Shown here in pieces: positions 7,501 through 15,503 of a stretch of 20,228 bases of DNA. The notes under the pieces were generated by a model. The model was not told the DNA's origin, ran no database searches, and worked only from the letters and a program-made list of their open reading frames with translations. How positions within the stretch are numbered: position 1 is the stretch's first letter; each line of letters opens with the position of its first letter. The translations under genes were made by a program, and so were the position numbers. Source of the DNA: an uncultured Bacillota bacterium (GTDB lineage: Bacteria > Bacillota_I > Bacilli_A > RFN20 > CAG-631); assembly GCA_905197115.1 (NCBI GenBank), contig CAJJXN010000021.1, forward strand, positions 1 to 20,228. The letters are read 5' to 3'.

Positions 7501-7601
7501 TTTAAAATAATCTTTTTATTTAAAAACAACTCTTGTGCTTTTGTATATGTTTCGCCATCAATAACGTTTTTGATAATTTCTTTTATATCAAATTTATTCA
7601 T
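4515..7601 (-). CDS. SNF2-family DNA-dependent ATPase with SWIM zinc finger
   Basis: About 1028 residues. ATG 7601 is chosen because GGAG lies 8 nt upstream; earlier GTG/ATG codons (7610, 7607) are too close to that site. A SWIM finger lies at the N-terminus (Cys74-x-Cys76...Cys86-x-His88). After a long helicase-associated middle region comes the ATPase core: ADDMGLGKSLQ Walker A near residue 600, IIDEAQNIKN Walker B near 695, VTGTPLENTL, RRTKKDVLKELPEK, then the second RecA lobe with ILTGDTPAEKR, GGTGLNLTSADTVIHYDPWW and DRVHRIGQ. This is the standard Swi2/Snf2 motif series. Such proteins translocate on duplex DNA and remodel protein-DNA complexes; bacterial SWIM-SNF2 members have no firmly assigned pathway. 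It is transcribed alone, and I see nothing broken. Confidence 0.92.
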   Translation of the reverse strand: MNKFDIKEIIKNVIDGETYTKAQELFLNKKIILKCRRNEKAEDVYEGIVTGMSNKSYPVSATIDTQGKVIRASCACDFYLTYEGYCKHILAFLLKINEITNKKEVNQLSSLLNFYKKSVSLDIQLTPIFHIYGNEVGIELKIGKDKQYFIKNIPEFFDNIESNFSFKYGKELEFVHTTSAFNKESRNLIEDLKDYIGYPPNEGKSYFDGKRKCALPQIVFKKCFDVHLDSKVEVVLDEANYELNYTSEEFDLNLVFEKNTLFIEDKQKMRIFMVGRSYYVIRDKNLYCLDNVNSPHVVPLVIALFKQDLEFNSKIYNEFFTYIYPQVVNCITILNKEEFEKHNNCSQLDAQCFLDLKDHSLYLKYKFLYHDLEREEAIKQGYFVNLAQEENFLEQLSIFSFLRTPKANEYVIDDEDWAFDFLKNDLHKLKEYATVYISDSIKHLSFKKVTSPGIGVRYNNNWLEIVFNEEFVTLEELEDVLKSMQAKKKYHLLKDGTVLNLDDKYLTDLKDIVETIGVPTSKLQKEMNVPLFKMMRFESLLEQKSIPKEIERFLYDLKNYKNKPYPITPKLLPVLRDYQKEGFRWLYNLAKYNIGGILADDMGLGKSLQIISLLCSFKTTLPNMIIAPSSLTYNWYNEFKKWDSDFDVLLITGNGQAREKLIQSIQNNQTIITSYDYLKRDLELYKNLKFHFMIIDEAQNIKNFATKNAESVKEIQALTKFAVTGTPLENTLADLWSIFDYCLPGYLKTYDLFKSEYEYDIVKFNDQAKLNRLNKLVAPFILRRTKKDVLKELPEKLEQVVYARMEQEQQNVYKTTIEQVKEKLKDDSSNKLYIFSMLTRLRQICCHPKLYLQDYEGESAKLNLTLELIENSISGDHKILIFSQFTSMLSILQDELNSRNISNLILTGDTPAEKRFELVEQFNSTESIKVFLISLKAGGTGLNLTSADTVIHYDPWWNLSAENQASDRVHRIGQKRNVQILKVIVKDSVEEKILNLQRKKKDLFNMVIGNEAEFVSKLTLNELLSLFN

Positions 7602-7623
7602 ACACATCACTCCAATTACCTAT

Positions 7624-7654
7624 ATTATAACAAAAAAAAATAAAAATGGTGCAA
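7624..7654 (-). promoter_or_regulatory. Promoter for the SNF2 gene
   Basis: On the minus strand a consensus TATAAT (7624-7629) with TG one base upstream (extended -10). The best -35 is TTGCAC at 7649-7654, with a long 19-bp A/T-tract spacer. Confidence 0.6.
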
Positions 7655-7691
7655 TTATTTTTTTTAGTTTAAAAATGAGGTCTTTACAAAT

Positions 7692-7721
7692 AAAAAAAGC
7701 AATTGTTTAAAATTGCTTTTT
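7692..7721 (-). terminator. Terminator of the mscL-ABC end of the operon
   Basis: An 11-bp perfect stem: AAAAAGCAATT at 7694-7704 and AATTGCTTTTT at 7711-7721 with a 6-nt loop, giving a minus-strand T tract. It lies 15 nt beyond the ABC exporter stop. Confidence 0.8.
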
Positions 7722-7735
7722 AGTCGATAGAATCG

Positions 7736-9457
7736 TTATTCTTGTAAAGAAGAGTTATACATTTTAGCATAAACCCCATTCAGATTCATTAATTGTTGAT
7801 GATTCCCTTTTTCAATAATACCCTCTTTTCCTAAAACAATAATAGTATCACTATTTTTAATAGTGGTTAAGCGATGGGCAATTGTAATTGTTGTTTTATT
7901 TGTAGATAACGATTCAAAAGCATTTTGAATTAATTTTTCTGTAACATTGTCTAATGCAGAAGTTGCTTCATCCAAAATGATGATGGAAGGATTTTTTAAA
8001 AATAGCCGAGCAATTGATATTCTTTGTTTTTGACCACCAGATAATTTAATGCCTCTTTCACCTGTTAAAGTATTATACTTTTCAGGTAAAGTCATAATAA
8101 AATCATGAATATTTGCTTTTTTTGCAGCTTCTATGACTTCTTGATCAGTTGCATCGGGTTTCCCATAAAGAATATTTTCTTTAATCGTTCCCCAAAAGAT
8201 AAATACATCTTGTTGTACGTGCCCGATGGCGTTTCTTAAATCATACAAATTATAATCTTTGATATTTATATCATCAATTAAAATAGAACCATTTAAAACA
8301 TCATAAAAGCGAGGAATTAATTTTGAAATGGTTGTTTTTCCCACACCGGTCTCACCTACTAAAGCGACTTTTTCACCCGGTTGAATATTTAAAGAAAAGT
8401 CGTGTAAAATATCTTTTTCTTCATCGCCATAATTGAAACTAACATTTTTAAATTCAATTTTGCCGATAAATTCATGATGATTGACACAATTTTCTTTAGA
8501 AACAATAGATGGTTGTAAAATCATAATCTTATAAAATCTTTCAAAACCTGAACATCCTTGTTGTAACATTTCCATAGTGCTACTTAGTTTCGTAATAGGT
8601 GAAATTAAAAAGTTGATATAGAGGAAAAAAGCGACCAAATCTTCTAAGGTAAATCCAGTTTTATCTTGATGGATAACCATAATAGATCCAGCCATTAGTA
8701 AAACTAGGTTCGTAATATTTGTTAATAAATTAACGGTAGAGTTAAATAATCCAAGTTCTTTAAAGGATTTTTTTCGTGAATCTTGGTATTGTAAATTAAT
8801 GGTTTTAAAATGATTGATTTCATATTCTTCGTTATTATACGCTTTGGTTAAAGAAATGCCTCCTAAACTACTTCCAATTTTAGAAGCTAACTCCCCTTGT
8901 TCTTTACGTACTAAACGAAAACTAGCCATTAATTTTTTGCGTCTAACGATAGCAAAGATTATTAAAATGACGATTGCCACAAAAACGATTAAAGTTAAAA
9001 TAGGATTTATGAATAATAAAATGATAAAGCTTCCCAAAATCATGACAATAGATACAAATAAATCTTCTGGAACGTGATGGGACATTTCAGATAAATCATG
9101 TAAGTGGGTCGTTAAATTTGTTAATAGTTCCCCTGATTTTTTATCTTCAAAATATTGATAATCTAAAGTTTCAAATTTTTCAAATAAATCTTTACGCATA
9201 TCAGTTTCAATTTTAATACCTAAATAATGGCCAAAATAACCAATTATAAAAGATAAAAAGAAACGAATAATATATAAAATAAATAATAAAAGCCCAATTA
9301 ATAGAATTGTAGAAACTACACTTACTTTTCCTTGTAAGATACTTCGTGTAACTAAAGGAAAAACTAGATCAATTCCTGCCATAAAAAAGACACAAACAAT
9401 ATCTAAAATAAAAAGTTTTTTATGGTTCTTATAATAAGAACAAAAATATTTAAACAT
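7736..9457 (-). CDS. ABC exporter half-transporter (fused membrane and ATPase domains)
   Basis: A 573-residue protein. The N-terminal ~320 residues hold about six membrane helices in the arrangement of type-IV (MsbA/BmrA-like) exporters. The ATPase follows: Walker A GETGVGKTT near residue 370, Q-loop HVQQDVF, signature LSGGQKQR near 475, Walker B IIILDEATSALD near 495 and the H-loop histidine in IAHRL near 527, all complete, so it should hydrolyse ATP. It probably acts as a homodimer, because no partner half-transporter is encoded beside it. Substrate unknown; drug or lipid export is the usual guess for this class. AGGAATTATTT precedes ATG 9457. It follows mscL by 24 bp, but a hairpin lies in that gap. 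Confidence 0.9.
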   Translation of the reverse strand: MFKYFCSYYKNHKKLFILDIVCVFFMAGIDLVFPLVTRSILQGKVSVVSTILLIGLLLFILYIIRFFLSFIIGYFGHYLGIKIETDMRKDLFEKFETLDYQYFEDKKSGELLTNLTTHLHDLSEMSHHVPEDLFVSIVMILGSFIILLFINPILTLIVFVAIVILIIFAIVRRKKLMASFRLVRKEQGELASKIGSSLGGISLTKAYNNEEYEINHFKTINLQYQDSRKKSFKELGLFNSTVNLLTNITNLVLLMAGSIMVIHQDKTGFTLEDLVAFFLYINFLISPITKLSSTMEMLQQGCSGFERFYKIMILQPSIVSKENCVNHHEFIGKIEFKNVSFNYGDEEKDILHDFSLNIQPGEKVALVGETGVGKTTISKLIPRFYDVLNGSILIDDINIKDYNLYDLRNAIGHVQQDVFIFWGTIKENILYGKPDATDQEVIEAAKKANIHDFIMTLPEKYNTLTGERGIKLSGGQKQRISIARLFLKNPSIIILDEATSALDNVTEKLIQNAFESLSTNKTTITIAHRLTTIKNSDTIIVLGKEGIIEKGNHQQLMNLNGVYAKMYNSSLQE

Positions 9458-9468
9458 AAATAATTCCT

Positions 9469-9498
9469 AAAAAAGAATCTATTATTTAGATTCTTTTT
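9469..9498 (-). terminator. Hairpin terminator between mscL and the ABC gene
   Basis: An 11-bp perfect stem: AAAAAGAATCT at 9470-9480 and AGATTCTTTTT at 9488-9498, with a 7-nt loop that contains the mscL stop codon. On the minus strand it ends in a T run. The ABC ribosome site starts only a few bases later. Confidence 0.7.
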
Positions 9499-10015
9499 CC
9501 TTTTTTAATAAATCACGAATTTCAACAAGTAAATCGAGTTCCGTAATAACTGGAGCAGGAGGTTCAACTGGTTGAAGTGGTTCGGCTGATTTTTCAAGGT
9601 TTTCAAGTTCTTTTCTTCTTTCTTCTGCTCTTTTACGTACACTATTAATAATTTTTAAGATAATAAATAAAACAAGAGCAATTAATAAAAAGTCAATAAT
9701 CGCTTGTAAGAATTTTCCATAATAAATAGAACTAGAATATAATTCTTGACCAAATTCGTCCAAAGCAGGTGTTCCATCAGCATTTAATACAGGTTCCCCA
9801 GCTTTTATAAATAAAGCTTTAAAATCGGCTTTGCCACCTAAAATAATTCCAATTAATGGCATTAAAATGGAGTTTGTTAAAGCGGTAATAATGCTTGTGA
9901 AAGCACCACCAATAATCACACCGACAGCCATATCTACGACGTTTCCGCGACTAATAAATTCTTTGAATTCTTTTACGATTCCTTTGTGTTTTGCTTTTTT
10001 TTCTTTCTTTTTCAT
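9482..10015 (-). CDS. mscL: Large-conductance mechanosensitive channel MscL
   Basis: A 177-residue protein. KEFKEFISRGNVVDMAVGVIIGGAFTSI (residues 15-42) is the hallmark amphipathic N-terminal helix and start of TM1; TM2 is ~101-125 (FLQAIIDFLLIALVLFIILK). The pentameric channel opens under membrane tension to release solutes during osmotic downshock. It is longer than E. coli MscL (136 residues) because of an expanded periplasmic-side loop (~62-100, with NADGTPALDEFG) and a longer C-tail with a proline-rich link (EPLQPVEPPAP) before the final acidic/basic helix. AAAGGAG lies upstream of ATG 10015. It follows addA by 44 bp; that gap contains a TATAAT (10038-10043, minus) with a poor -35, so a weak private promoter is possible. 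Confidence 0.95.
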   Translation of the reverse strand: MKKKEKKAKHKGIVKEFKEFISRGNVVDMAVGVIIGGAFTSIITALTNSILMPLIGIILGGKADFKALFIKAGEPVLNADGTPALDEFGQELYSSSIYYGKFLQAIIDFLLIALVLFIILKIINSVRKRAEERRKELENLEKSAEPLQPVEPPAPVITELDLLVEIRDLLKKEKESK

Positions 10016-10059
10016 GTTTTCACTCCTTTTCGATAATATTATAACGAATTTTGTCTGAT

Positions 10060-13000
10060 TTATAAAGATGTAGATTCAATTAAAATCATATGATTATCTA
10101 AAATAGAATATAGATAAGTATAAACCGGTTTGTTTATCCTTAAAGATTGGATGTATTGTTTGTACAAAGATAATTGTTGAGTATAGGCGACATCTTGAGT
10201 ATGTTTTAATTTATAATCAATAATATCAATATGATCCTCGTATTCTAAAATCAAATCAATAATCCCATGAACTTGATTGTTATCAATATTGAAAATAAAA
10301 GGTAATTCTTTATAAATAGTGGCTTTGTGAATGTCTTTTAATAAAGGTTGACTCAAAAATTGATTTAAGTAAACTTTTTCTTCTGAGTCTACAATATCCC
10401 AATTTAAATTTTTAAAATCAAATAATTCAAATACTTTATGAAGTTGAGTTCCTTTATTGGCAAAATTTCTTTCTTCTTTAGTAAATAATTGATTTACTTT
10501 TTTGGATGCTTCTTGTTGAATAACTTTTTGATTTAAAGAAGGAAGCCTATGATGATGAATTGAATGAATAATTGGATGCGAAAAAAGAGAAACTTCTTTT
10601 GTGTTTAAATATTTGTAATGAATATTTAATGATGAAATATCGATTTTTTTATGATATGTGAAATAAGGTGAAACAAGATCAAGTAAATCTTTAAAAGTTT
10701 TACAATTTCTTAATTCTTTGCTATTTTCACTTTCTTTATTCAAAATAATCATATTTTCACGACAGCGGGTTAAAGCAACATAAAATAATCGTATTTTTTC
10801 GGATAAAGTTTGATAATCATATTCCTTCTTTGCTAAGATTTTTTTAATAGTATCCCCTATACCTTGATGATAATATGGTGTAAGAATGCCATATTTATTA
10901 CTAAAAGAAAACTTACTTGTTTTTTCTTCTTCGTTTGGACGAGAGTAATTAAAAATAAAATAGCAAGTTGGAAATTCAAGCCCTTTTGATTTATGAATCG
11001 TCATGATTTTGACAGTATTTCCAACAGATGAAGTAGATGGAATTTCAATTTTAATTTTTTCTTTTAAAATCATTTGAAAATAATCAGCCATTTTTAAAGT
11101 GGAAATGTCTAAAACAGATAAATTGTCGGCAATTTCACATATTTGTTTAATTTTATTAGAATTTATATCGATATTACCAATATAAATTAAATTTTCATAA
11201 AAATTAAATTCTTTTATAATTTCTAAAATAAATTCTTTATTGCTGAGTTGTGGAATTTTTAAAACAAATTGTTTTAATTTTAAAAATAAAGTAGATTGAT
11301 AATACGTTTTATTGACGATGTGATCATAGGCTTCTTCATCCGTTGCTCGAATTAAAAAACTTCGATGAATACCATAATACGCTTTTAAAAAGGTTGAATC
11401 AAATTCTTGATTATATATCTTTGTAATTGCTGTTAAAATATTAAAGACAACATAAAACAAATCTCCTTCAATTAAATTATCATTTTTTAAAATGGTAGTA
11501 GGAATTTGATAATAATTTAATAGTTTTTGAATGCGATCGGCTTCTTTTGATTTTTCAAGTAGAATAGCAAAATCTTTAAAAGTGCATGCGCGGACTTTTT
11601 TTAAGTTTGAATCATAAATGCATTGTTGATCATTTATTTTTTGAAGAATGTCTTGAACGACATAAAACAATTCAATGTCACTATCTTTGAATTTTTTTTG
11701 CTCGTTTTGATAAGTAATATATTCAATGTTATGCTTGGTTTGATAAGTATCATAGGTAGTAAAACCAAATTTCATTTGGTGACCATCTTGATAATTGGTT
11801 CCACCTATTTCTTTTTTCATAATAATAGAAAAAATGTGATTAATCGTTTCAATAATTGCTCGATTTGAGCGGAAATTATTTGTTAAATCAATTTTAAATC
11901 CATCAATTTGTTGTTGATATTGATTATATTTTTTAATAAAGATTTCAGGGTTAGCATTTCTAAAACGATAAATAGATTGCTTTACATCACCAACCATGTA
12001 TACATTATGATTTTCAATATAAGAAATAAATGCTTCTTGTAAATCATTGGTATCTTGATATTCATCAATTAAGATTTCATGAAATTGATTTTTTAAGTTT
12101 TCTTGAATATCGGGATGATTTTTAACGATATCTAAAGCCATTTTAGCAATATCATTAAATTCGAAAGCTTCATACTTTCTTTTATAAGATATTACTTTTG
12201 AATCAAGTGTTTGTAAAATGTTTAAAATAACTTTTTCATACTGGATAGCATCATTTAAAGCAAAGTCAATTTCTTTTTCGTTTGCATAAATACACAAGTC
12301 TTTTATTTCTTTTATGATTGAATCAAAATGTTTTTTTTCTTTTTTGATTTCTTCATCTTCGGTAATGATACGAAGAGTTTTAATTGATAATAATGAATCA
12401 ACTAGCAAATCATAATATTTAGAATCAAATAATTGATAATAAGCATTTATTTCATCTTGTTTTTTGATTAAAGGTAAAAGCACTTCTTCAAAAATCAAAG
12501 AAGCTTCATTTAATTTGCTAAATATTAATTCAAAAAAATCTTTTTTATATTGAGCAAGCATTTCATCGCTAAAAAAACAAGACAAATAGTTAGAAAGATA
12601 AGTTTGTTTATCTATTATTTGATCAAATTTTTTATAAATGTTTAAAATTGATTGAATAATTTCTGCATCATCTTTAATAGTAAAACGATCAATCATATTT
12701 AAAAAAGAAGAATCTTTTGATTCATATAAACTTAAAAAAATTTCACTTAAAAATTGTTTTTCAACGAGGTAAAAAATGGAAGAATCTAAAATGTGAATGT
12801 TTTTAGAAAGATTAAATAAATAATGGTATTTTTTAACCATAGAGTAAGCAAAACTATCAAATGTGGTAATATACGCATTTTCAACTTCCGAAATTTTGCT
12901 TTTTAAAGCATTATCTTCTTTCATTTTATCAATGATTCGATTTTTCATCTCGGCTGCAGCAGCATTCGTAAAAGTTAAAACAAGTAGTTGGTTAGCAGAA

Positions 13001-13146
13001 ATTCCGTTTTTTAATTTATTAATAATGCGGGTTGTTAAAACAGCTGTTTTTCCACTTCCTGCTCCAGCACTGACGATAATATTTGAATTTTCAGTTTCGA
13101 TTGCAGCTAATTGTTCTTTTGTCCATAAAACCTTACTCATCTTCAT
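10060..13146 (-). CDS. addA: AddA helicase-nuclease subunit
   Basis: About 1028 residues. The start is placed at ATG 13146, six bases after AAAGG; ATG 13152 is too close to it and ATG 13140 a little far. It is a UvrD-like superfamily 1A helicase: Walker A SAGAGSGKTA near residue 30, LTFTNAAAAEM, LIDEYQDTNDLQ near 363, GDVKQSIYRFRNANPEIF, NNFRSNRAI, MTIHKSKGLEF near 720 and LFYVALTRCREN. The C-terminus has a RecB-type nuclease: LHKVFELF, then GIIDLILEYEDHIDIIDYK near 965-985, carrying the catalytic Asp...Asp-Tyr-Lys. With AddB it resects double-strand breaks for recombination. It is shorter than B. subtilis AddA (~1230). Its start overlaps addB by 14 bp, suggesting translational coupling. All key motifs are intact. 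Confidence 0.93.
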   Translation of the reverse strand: MKMSKVLWTKEQLAAIETENSNIIVSAGAGSGKTAVLTTRIINKLKNGISANQLLVLTFTNAAAAEMKNRIIDKMKEDNALKSKISEVENAYITTFDSFAYSMVKKYHYLFNLSKNIHILDSSIFYLVEKQFLSEIFLSLYESKDSSFLNMIDRFTIKDDAEIIQSILNIYKKFDQIIDKQTYLSNYLSCFFSDEMLAQYKKDFFELIFSKLNEASLIFEEVLLPLIKKQDEINAYYQLFDSKYYDLLVDSLLSIKTLRIITEDEEIKKEKKHFDSIIKEIKDLCIYANEKEIDFALNDAIQYEKVILNILQTLDSKVISYKRKYEAFEFNDIAKMALDIVKNHPDIQENLKNQFHEILIDEYQDTNDLQEAFISYIENHNVYMVGDVKQSIYRFRNANPEIFIKKYNQYQQQIDGFKIDLTNNFRSNRAIIETINHIFSIIMKKEIGGTNYQDGHQMKFGFTTYDTYQTKHNIEYITYQNEQKKFKDSDIELFYVVQDILQKINDQQCIYDSNLKKVRACTFKDFAILLEKSKEADRIQKLLNYYQIPTTILKNDNLIEGDLFYVVFNILTAITKIYNQEFDSTFLKAYYGIHRSFLIRATDEEAYDHIVNKTYYQSTLFLKLKQFVLKIPQLSNKEFILEIIKEFNFYENLIYIGNIDINSNKIKQICEIADNLSVLDISTLKMADYFQMILKEKIKIEIPSTSSVGNTVKIMTIHKSKGLEFPTCYFIFNYSRPNEEEKTSKFSFSNKYGILTPYYHQGIGDTIKKILAKKEYDYQTLSEKIRLFYVALTRCRENMIILNKESENSKELRNCKTFKDLLDLVSPYFTYHKKIDISSLNIHYKYLNTKEVSLFSHPIIHSIHHHRLPSLNQKVIQQEASKKVNQLFTKEERNFANKGTQLHKVFELFDFKNLNWDIVDSEEKVYLNQFLSQPLLKDIHKATIYKELPFIFNIDNNQVHGIIDLILEYEDHIDIIDYKLKHTQDVAYTQQLSLYKQYIQSLRINKPVYTYLYSILDNHMILIESTSL

Positions 13147-15487
13147 CACCATCCTTTGTTGTGATGTAGAAATAATTATTTGCTTTTACATAACAAATGT
13201 TTTTATATTCACAAAAACCACAACTTATATTGTTGTTATTTAAAATTTTTGGCTGAATCTTAAAATCAGCCATTAAAATTGCATCGATGGCTTCTTTTAT
13301 CTTTATTTCCACTTTACTTGTAATTTCATCCATTTCATCTTGATTTAAAACTTTGCTTGTTTTCGTAAAAGATTGATCTTTTTTTGTTTTTAAACTTTTA
13401 ATCATAACTGAATTTTCATAGGTATCATCAAATTTAGATAAAATGTCTTTGTCAGCAAGGGAATAACCTTGAAGTTTTAAATTGTTTTGTTTAAATTCAA
13501 TTGGGTCTTGTCCTACCTTATTGATTTCTTGAAGAATTTTTTGAAGATAAAAACCTACTACAATTACATTCTTAAATAAATTAGCGTTTCGAATTAAATA
13601 TAAATAAATAGGAAGTTGCATGGATAATCCATACTCGAGTTGATTTAAATCAAAATGAGGGTTTCCTGTTTTATAATCAATTAAAACCACATAGTGTGTG
13701 TCATTTTCTTCAAAACACATGATTTTGTCGATAAAACCTTTTACTTTTAATTTTAAGTTTGGCGTTTCATTTACGACTAATTTAGTTTCACAAAGAATAT
13801 TTTTTAATTGAGTGTGTTGTAACATATCATGATTATATTGAAGAAGAAATTGTAATTCTTTTTTTAATTTTTGCAAATAAAATTGTTCTTTTGCATTTAA
13901 TATTTTTTTGTTATCAAAATAATGGTCATAGATTTCATCAAAGTCATAAGGCTCTTTTAAGGATAAAATATAATGAAATAATAAACCGATATCTAAATAA
14001 AAAGCATCTACATTTTCATTTAAATGTAAAATATTAGAAAGATAATAATGAAAAGGGCATTGGTAAAAGATATCTAAAGAAGAATAACTAATTTGTAAGT
14101 CATCTTTTTTAATTTTATCTTGAATTTTAATCGAATTAATCGTTAAATATTGATTTTTATATTGATAATAAGGAATAGCATAATTTTCTTGCAATACAGT
14201 ATAATTTTCACTATTGATGTTTCCATTATCTAGTTCTTTAGCCAGATTTAATTTATCCATTAATTCACTATAAGATTCTTTTACATTTTTTTGAATTTTT
14301 TCGACTTTAAAATTCAATTCCGATATTAAAGGCGATAAATAGGTGAGTGAACTTCCTGCTTTCAAGTGATAAGACATAAACAAATGAGCATGAGAATAAA
14401 TAAATTGAATTAAATGTTCTTTTTTAATTTGGTTGTAATTTGTACTTAATGTTATGTTTAATTGCTCTTTTTCCACATCGCTTAAAAAATCTTCATCTTT
14501 TTTTAATTCTGGTATAATTCCTTGATTGAATCCAATTAAAAACACATAATCATCAGAGTCAATGAGTTGATCTGGACAAATAAAATCAATCGTTTCATAA
14601 TCTATTTTTTGACTACTATGATGTGTTTTAAAATAGTACGAAATTATGTCGACAAAATCAGTGATTAGACAATCACAAAATAAATTGCATATCGAATATA
14701 AAGATAAATAATAAGATGCATAAAGACCTTCATCATATTTTTTTTTATGAAGAATGAGTGCTTCTTGAATTGAAGAAGATAAACGTATGTGCTCTAAAAA
14801 AGTTTTATAGAAGGGAATATCCATAAAAAGAGGTTGTTGTACTTTCTGTAATGGTAATTGATATATTTCAAAGATTTTATTGCAGGTAAAAATTAAATCG
14901 TTATTTAAACAAATTAATTTTATTTTAGAAAGAGGGATTTGTTTTTCAATTAGTGTAGCAATTTGATGCGCAACATAGTCGATTTCTTCTTCTTCGTTTT
15001 CAAACTCGTATACGATTTTATTTTCTAGATTTTGATTATTTAAATTTGGAATAAAGATACAAGATTGTTGAATAAAAGAACATAAAACTTTAATCTCTTG
15101 TTTAACAAGTTCGCAGTGATAAGCATATATTTTTTTATCTTTGAAAAAATAATGTTGAATAGAAGATGGTTGAAAATAACGAGTATATAAATTTTGTAAA
15201 AAAGAAAGTTTAGAAGAAAATTTATATTCTTTTTTTAAATCTATATAATGCAAATTTTTTACGTATATATCGGCAATTTCCATTTTTATATTTTCATCTT
15301 TAGATATTCTTAATAAATCTTTTTCATCATAAGTAAAAGTAATGAGTTCTTTAAATTCTTCAAAGGTAAGAATTTTAAATGTGGGTAATAATTTTTGTTT
15401 TTTGAGCATATTTAAAAAGTATTCACGATCATAAGATGGAATAATCAAAATACTTTTTTCGTCTAAATCATGCCCAAATAAATTCAT
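13133..15487 (-). CDS. addB: AddB-like nuclease subunit (compact)
   Basis: A 784-residue protein that starts at ATG 15487 with AGGA 8 nt upstream. The C-terminal third is a PD-(D/E)XK nuclease with an iron-sulfur cluster signature: ISYSSLDIFYQCPFHYYL near residue 475, GFIDKI near 585, VVLIDYKTG near 602 and CGFCEYKNICY near 755, giving the four cysteines of AddB 4Fe-4S clusters. The N-terminal part is helicase-like but inactive. Unlike B. subtilis AddB (~1166 residues), it has no Walker A: the protein opens directly with ILIIPSYDREYF, which aligns with the strand after the P-loop. Partner identity is supported by the overlap with addA. A generic PD-(D/E)XK protein is the alternative, but the context is decisive. 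Confidence 0.88.
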   Translation of the reverse strand: MNLFGHDLDEKSILIIPSYDREYFLNMLKKQKLLPTFKILTFEEFKELITFTYDEKDLLRISKDENIKMEIADIYVKNLHYIDLKKEYKFSSKLSFLQNLYTRYFQPSSIQHYFFKDKKIYAYHCELVKQEIKVLCSFIQQSCIFIPNLNNQNLENKIVYEFENEEEEIDYVAHQIATLIEKQIPLSKIKLICLNNDLIFTCNKIFEIYQLPLQKVQQPLFMDIPFYKTFLEHIRLSSSIQEALILHKKKYDEGLYASYYLSLYSICNLFCDCLITDFVDIISYYFKTHHSSQKIDYETIDFICPDQLIDSDDYVFLIGFNQGIIPELKKDEDFLSDVEKEQLNITLSTNYNQIKKEHLIQFIYSHAHLFMSYHLKAGSSLTYLSPLISELNFKVEKIQKNVKESYSELMDKLNLAKELDNGNINSENYTVLQENYAIPYYQYKNQYLTINSIKIQDKIKKDDLQISYSSLDIFYQCPFHYYLSNILHLNENVDAFYLDIGLLFHYILSLKEPYDFDEIYDHYFDNKKILNAKEQFYLQKLKKELQFLLQYNHDMLQHTQLKNILCETKLVVNETPNLKLKVKGFIDKIMCFEENDTHYVVLIDYKTGNPHFDLNQLEYGLSMQLPIYLYLIRNANLFKNVIVVGFYLQKILQEINKVGQDPIEFKQNNLKLQGYSLADKDILSKFDDTYENSVMIKSLKTKKDQSFTKTSKVLNQDEMDEITSKVEIKIKEAIDAILMADFKIQPKILNNNNISCGFCEYKNICYVKANNYFYITTKDGDEDE

Positions 15488-15503
15488 TTATATCATCCTA
15501 AAA

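Noticed and set aside
11623..13243. Plus-strand ORFs inside addA/addB
   Set aside because: Antisense shadows of well-supported helicase-nuclease frames, with no initiation signals.
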